DNA of 64,000 bases from the NCBI RefSeq assembly GCF_050589845.1, contig NZ_JBNGPA010000004.1:186001-250000 (forward strand). The letters are read 5' to 3'. Numbering within the stretch: the first letter of the stretch is position 1; each line of letters begins with the position of its first letter. A program made the translations under genes and the position numbers. This document shows positions 43,607-52,155 of the stretch, one piece after another. A model generated the notes under the pieces. That model was not told where the DNA came from. It was given only the letters and a program-made list of their open reading frames with translations, and did not search any database. This DNA is from Carboxylicivirga agarovorans. GTDB taxonomy: Bacteria > Bacteroidota > Bacteroidia > Bacteroidales > Marinilabiliaceae.

Positions 43607-45859
43607 ATGAAAAACATTACACTCGTATTCACTACACTTTTGCTTTCTGTTGTTCTTTCATGCACCAACGAAAAAGCAGATACAGCAGAGAGGTTTACAT
43701 CATATGTTAATCCTTTTATGGGCACAGATGGACCTGGCAATACCTATCCTGGCTCTTCTGTTCCTTTTGGTATGATACAACTTAGTCCGGACCATGGTAT
43801 TGGTGGTTGGGATCGCATTGCTGGTTACTTTTATCCTGATACTATTATTACAGGTTTTAGTCACATGCATTTAACAGGTACAGGTGCAGGTGATTTGTAC
43901 GATATCCTTTTAAGTCCGATCAACTCTAAAGCTACGAAGACAATAGCTGAAAACGGAAATCGTCCTTATAGTACATTCTCACACGATAATGAGCATGCCG
44001 AGCCGGGATATTACCAGGTATACCTGCAGGATTACGGAATTAATGCGGAGTTAACTACTACACGTCGAACAGGAATTCATCAGTACACCTTTCCTCAGGA
44101 TGATCGTTCGGGTTTTATAATAGATTTGGGATATGCTTTAAACTGGGATGCTCCAACTGATACATATCTTAAAATAGTGGATGATACAACCATAGAAGGA
44201 TATCGCTTTTCAACAGGATGGGCCAAAGATCAACGTGTATTTTTTACAGCTAAGTTTTCTAAACCATTTGAAACCACTCAGCTTTATGCCGACAACAAGC
44301 CCTCTGAAAGTTCATCTGTGACACATAAAAACACGAAAGTAATCGTCAGGTTTTCTACAAGTGAAAGTGAAAAAATACTGGTTAAAGTTGGCTTTTCAAC
44401 AGCATCGAATCTTGGTTCATCAAAAAGCCTTGAAAAAGAGGCATATCATAATGACTTTAGCAAATACACTAAATCAGCCTCTGATATGTGGGAGGCAGAA
44501 TTATCTAAAATAAAGATTGAAACAGACAACGATACCTGGAAAAAAACATTTTACACCACCCTTTACCAGTCAATGCTGGCACCAACATTACTGAGTGATA
44601 CTGAAGGTCATTATAAAGGTGCTGATGGAGAATACCACCTGGCTGACGACTATGACAAGTATGATACTTTTTCACTATGGGATACCTTCAGAGCGGCCCA
44701 TCCTCTATACACCATCATGCATCCTGAGAGAGTAAAAGATTTTGTCAATAGCATGTTAAGCCACTATAAGGAAACAGGATTATCACCGGTATGGTCAATG
44801 CAAGGCAATGAAACTGATATGATGATTGGTTATCATGCTGTTCCGGTAATTGTTGATGCCTATTTTAAAGGATTACTGAATGATTTTGATCCTGAACTAT
44901 TATACGAGGCCTGTAAATCAAATGCCATGGACGATGCTCATGGAATCAAAGAGTATCGCGAACTGGGCTATGTACCGGTTTCTTTTGATCATGAAAACTG
45001 GTCGGTTTCAAAAACAGTTGAATATGCTTATGACGACTGGTGTATAGCACAATTGGCTAAAGCACTGAATAAAGAAGATGATTACAATTATTTTATGCAA
45101 CGCGCCGGCAACTGGCAAAATCATTACGATAGTGAGTCATCATTTTTACGCCCTAAAAAGGCTGATGGTAAATTCCTGGAGAATTTTACAGCTAAAGATT
45201 ATACCGATCATTTTTGTGAGAGTAACGCCTGGCATTATTTCTGGTTTGTTCCGCATAACATACAGGGTTTGATTGATAAAACAGGTGGCTATGAGCGCTT
45301 CGAAGAAAAATTGGATAGCATGTTTACATATCACCCAAAAGATGACGATGAATTACCAATTTTCAGTACTGGTATGATTGGCCAGTATGCCCATGGTAAT
45401 GAACCAAGTCATCATGTGGCCTATTTGTACAATTACCTGGGTAAACCCTGGAAAACCCAGGAACGTGTAAGAGAAATATTAGAAACTCAATATGCTCCAA
45501 TTCCTTATGGTCATTGTGGAAATGAAGATTGCGGACAAATGTCGTCCTGGTATATTTTTAGTTCAATGGGTTTTTATCCGGTTAATCCGTCTGATGGCAT
45601 TTATGTCATAGGGACACCTCTGTGGAAAAAGGCCAGCATTCAACTTGCCAATGGTAAAACATTTGAAATGACAGCTAATAATATGTCTCAGAACAACAAA
45701 TATGTAACGAATGTAACACTCAATGGGAAACCTTTAGACAGAGCTTATATTTACCATCATGAGGTAAGTGCGGGAGGTCACCTTGTATTTGAGATGTCAG
45801 ATAGAGAAAATAAAGAATTATGGAATGACAGTAGTGCATTTCCACCATCAGATCAATAA
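43607..45859 (+). CDS. GH92 family alpha-mannosidase lipoprotein
   Basis: A 750-residue protein. The signal peptide ends in a lipobox (LLSVVLSC, Cys at about residue 19), so it is anchored to the periplasmic or outer surface. The sequence matches GH92 throughout: VNPFMGTDGPGNTYPGSSVP, FSHMHLTGTGAGDLYDILLSP, FSLWDTFRAAHPLYTI, the catalytic block GNEDCGQMSSWYIFSSMGFY, and HHVAYLYNYLGKPWKTQ. GH92 enzymes are calcium-dependent exo-alpha-mannosidases, mostly alpha-1,2, acting on N-glycans. No SusC/SusD pair is adjacent, so it acts as an isolated enzyme here. Confidence 0.92.
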   Translation: MKNITLVFTTLLLSVVLSCTNEKADTAERFTSYVNPFMGTDGPGNTYPGSSVPFGMIQLSPDHGIGGWDRIAGYFYPDTIITGFSHMHLTGTGAGDLYDILLSPINSKATKTIAENGNRPYSTFSHDNEHAEPGYYQVYLQDYGINAELTTTRRTGIHQYTFPQDDRSGFIIDLGYALNWDAPTDTYLKIVDDTTIEGYRFSTGWAKDQRVFFTAKFSKPFETTQLYADNKPSESSSVTHKNTKVIVRFSTSESEKILVKVGFSTASNLGSSKSLEKEAYHNDFSKYTKSASDMWEAELSKIKIETDNDTWKKTFYTTLYQSMLAPTLLSDTEGHYKGADGEYHLADDYDKYDTFSLWDTFRAAHPLYTIMHPERVKDFVNSMLSHYKETGLSPVWSMQGNETDMMIGYHAVPVIVDAYFKGLLNDFDPELLYEACKSNAMDDAHGIKEYRELGYVPVSFDHENWSVSKTVEYAYDDWCIAQLAKALNKEDDYNYFMQRAGNWQNHYDSESSFLRPKKADGKFLENFTAKDYTDHFCESNAWHYFWFVPHNIQGLIDKTGGYERFEEKLDSMFTYHPKDDDELPIFSTGMIGQYAHGNEPSHHVAYLYNYLGKPWKTQERVREILETQYAPIPYGHCGNEDCGQMSSWYIFSSMGFYPVNPSDGIYVIGTPLWKKASIQLANGKTFEMTANNMSQNNKYVTNVTLNGKPLDRAYIYHHEVSAGGHLVFEMSDRENKELWNDSSAFPPSDQ

Positions 45860-45863
45860 AATA

Positions 45864-45911
45864 AAAAAACTGATTGGAGTATTGTTTTTTATACTTCAGT
45901 CAGTTTTTTTA
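45864..45911 (+). terminator. Terminator of the GH92 gene
   Basis: The 15-nt arms 45868-45882 and 45891-45905 are complementary at 13 of 15 positions, the rest G-U, and are followed by T7. Confidence 0.8.
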
Positions 45912-45914
45912 ACC

Positions 45915-46034
45915 TTATAAGGCAAGGCTTAAGGCGATAACAGATAAAATAAAAATCTGCAAAATCAGGAACCTTACTGGAATGTCAATTCCTCTGACCC
46001 ATTCTCTAATGGTTAATAATTTTCGAGCCATCAT
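45915..46034 (-). CDS. Possible 39-residue membrane miniprotein
   Basis: A short frame on the minus strand begins with two ATGs (MMARKLLTIREWVRG). It has a basic amphipathic first half and a single hydrophobic helix at the end (FLILQIFILSVIALSLAL). It lies in the 3' gap after the GH92 gene and partly faces its terminator. The composition is that of a small inner-membrane protein, but there is no clear promoter or homologue I can name; it may be chance. Confidence 0.3.
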   Translation of the reverse strand: MMARKLLTIREWVRGIDIPVRFLILQIFILSVIALSLAL

Positions 46035-46217
46035 AGTTTACTGGTTTTATTCAATGTAAATTACAGTTTCTTACTACTATTCCAACTCCCGATTCATTCC
46101 TCTAGACGTAACATATTACTTAAGGTTGCGTTTGTCAAGAGAAAATTTCCATCAACATTTATTAATATTCATAACGGATTGACTATCTAATTATTATGCA
46201 AATAATTATTTTTTTTA

Positions 46218-46248
46218 TTTGAATTTAAGAGTAAATTCTCTTTATTTG
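46218..46248 (+). promoter_or_regulatory. Candidate promoter for the Met-leader/metY transcript
   Basis: TTTG at 46218-46221 and TTTATTTG at 46241-46248 are 19 bp apart, one mismatch from the Bacteroidota -7 consensus. They are just ahead of the leader-peptide ATG. Confidence 0.45.
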
Positions 46249-46254
46249 TAAACA

Positions 46255-46356
46255 ATGAAAAAGCAATTATTTCATATCGCTTCTACCAGATTAATCGCTG
46301 CTACAGCAATTAATTTCACTTCTCATATGATGATGTGTATGATGATGACACGCTAA
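46255..46356 (+). CDS. Methionine-rich leader peptide (33 residues) upstream of metY
   Basis: This reading frame of 33 codons starts at an ATG seven bases after the candidate promoter and ends about 107 bp before metY. Its last part reads SHMMMCMMMTR and then stops: six methionine codons and one cysteine codon in a row of seven. The composition and position match the leader peptides of amino-acid biosynthetic operons, where ribosome stalling on scarce charged tRNA alters mRNA folding. The gene controlled is O-acetylhomoserine sulfhydrylase, which feeds the methionine pathway. The stop codon lies inside a small hairpin (TGACAC/GTGTCA, 46346-46351 with 46357-46362). Confidence 0.75.
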   Translation: MKKQLFHIASTRLIAATAINFTSHMMMCMMMTR

Positions 46357-46446
46357 GTGTCACAACGCATCGTATCTGAAAATCAAACAATTAATAGTAC
46401 AGACCGGTGCGTTGAGCCCGGTAGAGGTTAAAACAGAACATTAACC
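46346..46446 (+). promoter_or_regulatory. metY leader RNA with mutually interfering helices
   Basis: Four helices can be drawn. Hairpin 46346-46351/46357-46362 overlaps the leader stop. Long-range CAACGCA (46363-46369) pairs with TGCGTTG (46408-46414). Hairpin ACCGG/CCGGT (46403-46407 with 46418-46422) has a loop containing that TGCGTTG, so the two form a pseudoknot or alternate. GGTTAA/TTAACC (46426-46431 with 46441-46446) lies just before the metY start region. No T-run follows any of them, so the mechanism may be translational rather than classical termination. Confidence 0.45.
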
Positions 46447-46463
46447 ATAAAAACTAAATAATT

Positions 46464-47759
46464 ATGTCTGATTTTCAATTTGAAACACTCCAGTTACACG
46501 CTGGTCATGATGTAGATGAAACAACCTTGTCAAGAGCAGTCCCTATTTACCAGACCAGCTCATACTTATTCAAAGATTCAGAGCACGCGGCTAATCTTTT
46601 TGGCTTAAAAGAATTTGGTAATATTTACACACGCATCCAGAATCCAACAACTGATGTATTTGAAAAACGTATTGCCGCATTGGAAGGTGGAGTAGGGGCA
46701 TTGGCCGTTTCATCGGGCCAGGCCGCACAATTCATTGCATTGACAAACTTTCTGGAGGCTGGTGATAACTTTGTTTCCACCTCATATTTATATGGCGGAA
46801 CATATAACCAGTTTAAAGTGCAATTCAAGCGACTTGGTATCAAGGTAAAATTTGTTGAAGGTGATGATCCAAAAGAGTTTGAAGCTGCCATTGACGAAAA
46901 TACAAAAGCCATTTATATCGAAACAATAGGGAATCCACAGTTTAATATTCCTGACTTTGAAGCCATCGCTGCCATTGCAAGTGCTCATGATATACCTTTG
47001 GTGGTCGATAACACATTTGGAGCAGCTGGATATTTATTCCGTCCATTGGAACATGGTGCAAATATTGTAGTTGAATCGGCAACGAAATGGATTGGTGGCC
47101 ATGGCACATCCATTGGTGGTGTCATTGTTGACGGAGGTAATTTTAACTGGGGTAATGGTAAATTTCCTTCCTTTACTGAACCGTCAGAAGGCTATCATGG
47201 ACTAAAATATTGGGAAGTATTTGGAGCAGACAGTCAGTTTGGTAACATCGCTTTTATTATTCGCGCCCGTGTGGAAGGACTCCGTGACTATGGTTCTGCA
47301 TTAAGTCCATTTAATGCTTTTCTTCTAATTCAGGGTCTCGAAACCTTATCCTTGCGTGTTGACCGTCATGTAGAAAACGCGCTTAAGATAGCTGAATGGC
47401 TTGAAAGTCATCCAAAAGTCGACTATGTGAAATATCCTGGATTATCATCAAGTCCATACAATTCATTAGCTAAAAAATACCTTAAAAGAGGTTTTGGTGG
47501 TGTGATGAGCTTTAAGATTAAAGGTGATGCTCAGGCGGCTGATAATTTTATTAACAACCTGTCATTAATAAGTCACCTCGCCAACATTGGTGACGCTAAA
47601 TCTTTAATTATTCACCCAAGTTCAACCACTCATGAACAATTAAGTCTGGAGGAACAGAAAGCCTCAGGAGTTGAGCCTGGATTATTGAGACTGTCTGTTG
47701 GTATCGAACACATAGATGATATTAAGAATGATCTGTCACAAGCTTTTGATCAACTTTAA
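46464..47759 (+). CDS. metY: O-acetylhomoserine sulfhydrylase (aminocarboxypropyltransferase) MetY
   Basis: A 431-residue PLP enzyme of the Cys/Met metabolism family that joins O-acetylhomoserine with sulfide to make homocysteine. The PLP lysine lies in VVESATKWIGGHGTSIGG (about residue 209), with the preceding aspartate in PLVVDNTFGAAGYLFRPL. The N-terminus FQFETLQLHAGHDVDETT is typical for MetY. The insertion GNFNWGNGKFPSFTEPS distinguishes it from MetB/MetC. It is preceded by a Met-rich leader peptide and followed by homoserine dehydrogenase, so both parts of the route to homocysteine are linked here. Confidence 0.95.
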   Translation: MSDFQFETLQLHAGHDVDETTLSRAVPIYQTSSYLFKDSEHAANLFGLKEFGNIYTRIQNPTTDVFEKRIAALEGGVGALAVSSGQAAQFIALTNFLEAGDNFVSTSYLYGGTYNQFKVQFKRLGIKVKFVEGDDPKEFEAAIDENTKAIYIETIGNPQFNIPDFEAIAAIASAHDIPLVVDNTFGAAGYLFRPLEHGANIVVESATKWIGGHGTSIGGVIVDGGNFNWGNGKFPSFTEPSEGYHGLKYWEVFGADSQFGNIAFIIRARVEGLRDYGSALSPFNAFLLIQGLETLSLRVDRHVENALKIAEWLESHPKVDYVKYPGLSSSPYNSLAKKYLKRGFGGVMSFKIKGDAQAADNFINNLSLISHLANIGDAKSLIIHPSSTTHEQLSLEEQKASGVEPGLLRLSVGIEHIDDIKNDLSQAFDQL

Positions 47760-47768
47760 ATAATATTT

Positions 47769-47804
47769 CAAACCATCTGATTAGCTAACACATTGGATGG
47801 TTTG
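47769..47804 (+). terminator. Possible terminator after metY
   Basis: The 9-bp stem CAAACCATC/GATGGTTTG (47769-47777 with 47796-47804) has an 18-nt loop, followed by TAATTTCC. The right arm overlaps the -33 region of the next promoter. Confidence 0.45.
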
Positions 47805-47822
47805 TAATTTCCTTTACTTTTG
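47793..47822 (+). promoter_or_regulatory. Promoter of the homoserine dehydrogenase gene
   Basis: TTGG at 47793-47796 and TACTTTTG at 47815-47822 match the Bacteroidota consensus. The element is identical to the -7 box before the TRM11-like gene. Confidence 0.55.
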
Positions 47823-47881
47823 CAGAGCAAAACAAAAATAACCAATAACAAGCTTTAAGTAACTTGTTAAAAAAGACAACC

Positions 47882-49078
47882 ATGAAACAAAAACTTAACA
47901 TTGGTCTTTTCGGCTTTGGTGTAGTTGGTCAGGGATTATACGAAGTATTGAAAACCAGCCCTGCGTTTGATTCTGAAATTTCAAAGATTTGTGTAAAGAA
48001 CAAGAAGGAACGTTCACTTCCTGAAAATTTCTTTTGTTACGATGCTGATGATATATTGGATGATCCGGATATCAACACTGTTGTAGAATTAATTGATAAT
48101 GCCGATGAAGCTTATCGCATTGTAAAAAAGGCCTTACAAAATGGAAAACATGTTGTTTCAGCCAATAAAAAAATGCTGGCTGAGAACATGGCAGAGATGA
48201 TACAACTGCAAAAAGAAAACAATGTTTCATTACTTTATGAAGCCTCAGCTTGTGGAAGTATCCCGGTTATCAGAAACCTGGAAGAGTACTATGACAATGA
48301 TCTGTTACTTTCGGTTACCGGAATATTGAATGGTTCCTCCAATTATATCTTATCAAAAATCTTTGATCACAACCAATCATACGAGACAGCACTAAAGGAT
48401 GCCCAGGATCTGGGTTTTGCCGAAAGCGATCCAACGTTTGATGTAGAAGGCTTTGATTCGTTATATAAGCTGATTATACTAACCTTACATAGCTTTGGAT
48501 CAGTTATAGATCCTGATGATGTATTAACCTATGGTATTTCCAACATTTCTGATTTTGACATCCAGTACGCGCGTGAAAAACGCTACAAGATCAAGTTAGT
48601 TGGTCAGGTAGAACGGCTGCCTGGTAATAATATAACCTTGTTTGTTTTACCGCGTTTTGTTCGTAAAGATAAATACATCTACAGTGTTGAAGACGAATTC
48701 AATGGCGTTGTGATCAAGGGAAAAGCATACGACAAACAGTTCATGTTTGGAAAAGGAGCAGGAGCTCATCCAACGGGTTCGGCAGTATTATCTGATATAA
48801 CAGCACTGGCACACAACTATGCCTATGAATATAAAAAGATGAACTATGCTGATGATTTCAATTACTCAAAAGAGCACCAGGTAGAGCTCTACCTCAGATA
48901 CTCGGATGAAGCAATACTGGAAAAATTTAACTTTGAATCTATTAGTGAAGAATACAAAGGACCCGAGTACAGTTATAAAATAGGTTATATCAAGCTATCA
49001 CAACTATTAAAAATTAATGATCAGTTACGCGATTTAGATATTTTTATGGCCATTACAGGTGCGTCACTTAATTACTAA
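47882..49078 (+). CDS. hom: Homoserine dehydrogenase
   Basis: A 398-residue NAD(P)-dependent enzyme that makes homoserine from aspartate semialdehyde, upstream of methionine and threonine. The Rossmann motif GLFGFGVVGQGLYEVL lies at the N-terminus. SANKKMLAENM matches the NADP-binding ANK motif. The substrate-binding core includes LYEASACGSIPVIRNL, GILNGSSNYIL, and the catalytic lysine-containing DPTFDVEGFDSLYKLII. The C-terminal 90 residues replace the usual ACT domain with another sequence, so feedback by threonine is not evident. The ATG at 47882 follows a promoter and is preferred over the TTG at 47864. Confidence 0.93.
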   Translation: MKQKLNIGLFGFGVVGQGLYEVLKTSPAFDSEISKICVKNKKERSLPENFFCYDADDILDDPDINTVVELIDNADEAYRIVKKALQNGKHVVSANKKMLAENMAEMIQLQKENNVSLLYEASACGSIPVIRNLEEYYDNDLLLSVTGILNGSSNYILSKIFDHNQSYETALKDAQDLGFAESDPTFDVEGFDSLYKLIILTLHSFGSVIDPDDVLTYGISNISDFDIQYAREKRYKIKLVGQVERLPGNNITLFVLPRFVRKDKYIYSVEDEFNGVVIKGKAYDKQFMFGKGAGAHPTGSAVLSDITALAHNYAYEYKKMNYADDFNYSKEHQVELYLRYSDEAILEKFNFESISEEYKGPEYSYKIGYIKLSQLLKINDQLRDLDIFMAITGASLNY

Positions 49079-49097
49079 ATCAACCTGACTAAGAATA

Positions 49098-49952
49098 TTA
49101 TTCCAGCGAGTCAATATGCACGGTAGCTTGTATATTGGTTCGCTTTTTTATTAGAATTTCGTAATTAGTAGCAATTTCATGTGCATGGTGAATGGTAAAT
49201 TCAGCAGGTAAACGAATATGAAAAGTCATTTCTGTATGATTCCCATATTGATGAACTAAAAAATGATGTGGATACAACTCAAAATCTGCTACTTCATTTG
49301 CTAATAGAACAATTTCTTTACGTAAATCATCTTCTATTCCTTCTCCTAACAGATGGCTGATATTTTCCTTTAAAATAGAATAGGTAGTATAGAACAATAA
49401 TAATGAGACAATAATACCTAACACGCCGTCAATCCACCAGTAATAATGCCCGATGAATATGCCAACTAATATCACCAATGATGATATGGCATCAGAACGG
49501 TGGTGCCAGCCATCGGCAACCATCGATTTAGAATGTGTTCGTTTCCCAATAATAATGGAATATTGTGCCATAATTTCTTTCACAACGAGGGAAATAACTG
49601 TAACAACAATAGCTACTGTTCCATATTCCACTTCGCTGCGACTTTGTAATTTAAGAATTGATTCTTTCAAAAAACTAAAACCAATGATGGCTAATAACAT
49701 ACCAACAATTATTGAGGCAATAACTTCTGCACGACCATGTCCGTATGGATGTTCTTTATCAGCGGGTTTAGCTGACACTTTTAGACCAATCAATACAGCA
49801 ACTGATGAAATACTATCACTTAATGTATGCCAGGCATCAGCAATGATGGCTACCGATGAACTTACAATTCCTGCCCAGAGTTTAATCGCAAATAAAAAGA
49901 TATTTAACAAGATTGAGCCATAGGTGGCTAAAATCCCAGTCTTATTTTCCAT
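49098..49952 (-). CDS. Cation diffusion facilitator (CDF) metal transporter
   Basis: A 284-residue member of the ZIP-independent CDF family that exports divalent metals (Zn, Co, Fe or Mn) against protons. Transmembrane site residues are in IIADAWHTLSDSISS (TM2) and VADGWHHRSDAISSL (TM5), each with the D/H pattern that binds metal. The six-helix core is followed by a cytoplasmic domain with metal-binding histidines (HHFLVHQYGNHTEMTFHIRL). Tail HAHEIATNYEILIKKRTNI is present. It stands alone, convergent with hom. Confidence 0.9.
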   Translation of the reverse strand: MENKTGILATYGSILLNIFLFAIKLWAGIVSSSVAIIADAWHTLSDSISSVAVLIGLKVSAKPADKEHPYGHGRAEVIASIIVGMLLAIIGFSFLKESILKLQSRSEVEYGTVAIVVTVISLVVKEIMAQYSIIIGKRTHSKSMVADGWHHRSDAISSLVILVGIFIGHYYWWIDGVLGIIVSLLLFYTTYSILKENISHLLGEGIEDDLRKEIVLLANEVADFELYPHHFLVHQYGNHTEMTFHIRLPAEFTIHHAHEIATNYEILIKKRTNIQATVHIDSLE

Positions 49953-50020
49953 AAAAAAATCAATAATTTCAAGGGTTAAGACAATCTAATTGATGATTTG
50001 TTTACTCAGGATGCTGATAC

Positions 50021-51148
50021 TTAATCAACGTAAAAAAAATCAGATATAATACTATCTGTTATCATTTTCCTCTCTTCTGATACAAAACAAAATCCATCAA
50101 GCACCACGACATTGTTTTGTTTTAACTGGTGCCTTAATTCATTGTTAAAATGGTGCTTTATTTTAGAATTGAACGTTTCCATAAAATCCAGATGAAATCC
50201 TTTTTGCGTGCGCAGGCCAAGCATAACAAATTCATTATACCTGTCAGTATCAGTTAAGGTTTCCTTCTCTGTATAGGATTGATCATTAAGTAAAGCATGG
50301 CAATACTTCCGTAGATCCCTGACATTCCACATTCGATTTATTCCATCAAAAGAATGAGCCGAGGGACCTAAACCAAGATACTTCATACCAGTCCAGTAAT
50401 TACTATTGTGTTTTGATTCAAGTCCTTTTCTTGAGAAATTCGAAATCTCATAGTGCTCAAAACCGGCATCTTTCAGGGCAGAAACCAGATAGTCAAATTG
50501 TTCGATACTTGACTCTTCGGGTACCTCTTTAAGTTTACCTTTCTTTAAATAATCGTAATAGAGGGTTCCTTTTTCAAATGTCAGATGATAGGCTGAAATA
50601 TGTTGTACATTGCTGGCAATGGCCAGTCTTACATTTTCCTTCCATTCATCAAATGTCATATATGGTAATCCATATATTAAGTCAATGCTCATATTTTTTA
50701 TGCCCATTTCATTGGCAATATGAATAGCTCTTTGAGCCTGATCAGCATTGTGCCGGCGATTCATTTTTCGTAGATGAGAGTCAAAAAAACTTTGAATACC
50801 CATACTCAAACGATTAACACCGAGTGCTACGATATCTTTAATATATTCTTCATTTACATCATCCGGATTAACTTCGAGGGTCAACTCTTGTAAATTTTTA
50901 AATGAAGCAAATTCTTTCAAGGTTAGAATGATTTTTTCAAGTTCAGATATCGATAGGGTTGAAGGTGTTCCACCTCCAAAATAAATGGTTTGAATATCTT
51001 CTTTTAAGAAAAAAGTACGATTAAGCTCTATTTCTTTACAAAGAGCTTTAATATATTCGTCTTTCAATTGTTGATCTGTCGTTTTGTAGAAATCACAATA
51101 TGAACATCGTGTATAACAAAACGGAACATGTATGTAAATGCCTGCCAT
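50021..51148 (-). CDS. hemW: HemW-family radical SAM protein (heme chaperone)
   Basis: A 375-residue radical SAM enzyme. The 4Fe-4S motif is CYTRCSYCDFYKT (CxxxCxxC with an extra Cys nearby, as in HemW/HemN). GGGTPSTL and ITLTEVNPDDVNEEYI-like (LEVNPDDVNEEY) blocks follow. The HemW-type C-terminal region (YHLTFEKGTLYYDYLKKG, GLGPSAHSFDG) is present. HemW proteins bind heme and act as chaperones for heme insertion rather than oxidising coproporphyrinogen; the name HemN-like is the older annotation. It is divergent from the vanZ-like gene, with a parS site ten bases upstream of its start. Confidence 0.9.
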   Translation of the reverse strand: MAGIYIHVPFCYTRCSYCDFYKTTDQQLKDEYIKALCKEIELNRTFFLKEDIQTIYFGGGTPSTLSISELEKIILTLKEFASFKNLQELTLEVNPDDVNEEYIKDIVALGVNRLSMGIQSFFDSHLRKMNRRHNADQAQRAIHIANEMGIKNMSIDLIYGLPYMTFDEWKENVRLAIASNVQHISAYHLTFEKGTLYYDYLKKGKLKEVPEESSIEQFDYLVSALKDAGFEHYEISNFSRKGLESKHNSNYWTGMKYLGLGPSAHSFDGINRMWNVRDLRKYCHALLNDQSYTEKETLTDTDRYNEFVMLGLRTQKGFHLDFMETFNSKIKHHFNNELRHQLKQNNVVVLDGFCFVSEERKMITDSIISDFFYVD

Positions 51149-51157
51149 TACTAGGAT

Positions 51158-51173
51158 TGTTTCACGTGAAACA
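51158..51173. other. parS: parS site (ParB binding)
   Basis: TGTTTCACGTGAAACA is a perfect 16-bp match to the universal parS consensus, the ParB/Spo0J nucleation sequence. It is found near the replication origin in most bacteria that use ParABS. It sits between the divergent hemW and vanZ-like genes. Confidence 0.92.
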
Positions 51174-51188
51174 CTGAAGAACAGTCGT

Positions 51189-51240
51189 TTATTAACCGGT
51201 TATCAACAGTTTTTAAACATTTAAATCTAACTTATTAACA
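51189..51240. other. Cluster of DnaA-box-like 9-mers
   Basis: TTATTAACC (51189-51197), TTATCAACA (51200-51208, one mismatch to TTATCCACA) and TTATTAACA (51232-51240) lie within 52 bp, 16 bp from the parS site. Confidence 0.35.
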
Positions 51241-51254
51241 ACTTCAACAAGCAA

Positions 51255-51677
51255 ATGTATTATTTCAAAAAATACCATAAAACATTAAGTATAATTTTAA
51301 TAATTACTGTATTAAGCCTCATTAATACGGTCAGAATAAAACCCGATAACCTGCCAGTAATACCACATTTTGATAAAATTGTTCATTTCCTGATGTATTT
51401 TACTTTGGGATTTGTATTCATGTTTGAATACTATATTCACCATCATAAAACCATTACCCGTGTTTCAAAAATTTTGATACTACCACTTATTTACGGCGGT
51501 ATTATGGAAGTGTTGCAGTATGCAGTAACTCCATACCGAAGTGGAGATTGGTGGGATATGTTAGCTAACGGCTGCGGAATTTTTGCAGCTTTCATAGCGG
51601 TAGCTTATTTAAGGAATAACACCTTTTTCAATAAATGGATGTTATTCCCATTAAAAAAGCCAATGTTTAAAGCTTAA
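51255..51677 (+). CDS. VanZ-family membrane protein
   Basis: A 140-residue protein with about four membrane helices and the VanZ-like core DKIVHFLMYFTLGFVFMFEY and GGIMEVLQYAVTPYRSGDWWDMLANGCG. The conserved aspartate/histidine pair (DKIVHF) and DWxDxxAN motif mark the family. The role in most bacteria is unknown. It is convergent with the Rrf2 gene, with an 11-bp overlap of their 3' ends (51667-51677). Confidence 0.85.
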   Translation: MYYFKKYHKTLSIILIITVLSLINTVRIKPDNLPVIPHFDKIVHFLMYFTLGFVFMFEYYIHHHKTITRVSKILILPLIYGGIMEVLQYAVTPYRSGDWWDMLANGCGIFAAFIAVAYLRNNTFFNKWMLFPLKKPMFKA

Positions 51678-52110
51678 TATAATCTGATTTCTCTTCCATA
51701 TTAGTCAGAATCTTTGCGATAGTCTCATTGGAGAAGAAGTCAAACATTTGCTTACGAATAGAACTATACTGATCGTGAACCGGACAAGCATAGCCCTCTT
51801 CACTATTGCTTTTACATGAGTGCATACCTATCAGGCAATTGGTAAATACATCGCTGCCATCAATAATAGATACTATATCATAAAGGGTAATTTCTTCAGC
51901 TGCACGTCCAATACTAAAACCGCCATGAGGACCCTTTGTACTTTTTAATAATTTTTGCTTAGCCAGACTTTGCAATATTTTTCCAAGAAAAGGCGTGGGA
52001 ATATCCAGATCTTTTGAAATCTGTTTGATGCCAATTTTCTTTCCATCCTCGTCATTTACAGCTAAATAAATTACTGCACGAATGGCATATTTACACGTAT
52101 TTGATAACAT
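51667..52110 (-). CDS. Rrf2-family transcriptional regulator
   Basis: A 147-residue winged-helix protein. The N-terminal DNA-binding domain begins MLSNTCKYAIRAVIYLAVND and continues with IGIKQISKDLDIPTPFLGKI. GGFSIGRAAEEITLYDI forms the wing. Three cysteines lie in CLIGMHSC (about residues 92 and 99) and YACPVHD (about 109), matching the cluster ligand spacing of IscR-type iron-sulfur sensors. It may therefore sense Fe-S status or redox. It lies upstream of no obvious target; the LutB-like and rpiB genes precede it on the same strand. Confidence 0.9.
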   Translation of the reverse strand: MLSNTCKYAIRAVIYLAVNDEDGKKIGIKQISKDLDIPTPFLGKILQSLAKQKLLKSTKGPHGGFSIGRAAEEITLYDIVSIIDGSDVFTNCLIGMHSCKSNSEEGYACPVHDQYSSIRKQMFDFFSNETIAKILTNMEEKSDYIKL

Positions 52111-52155
52111 TTTTATTGAGTTTGTGGCTAAGGTAATAAAATCATTAAAAAACCT

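Noticed and set aside
46346..46446. SAM-II type riboswitch before metY
   Set aside because: The helices allow a pseudoknot and the gene context fits, but I could not find the conserved SAM-II sequence blocks; the leader peptide is the stronger explanation.
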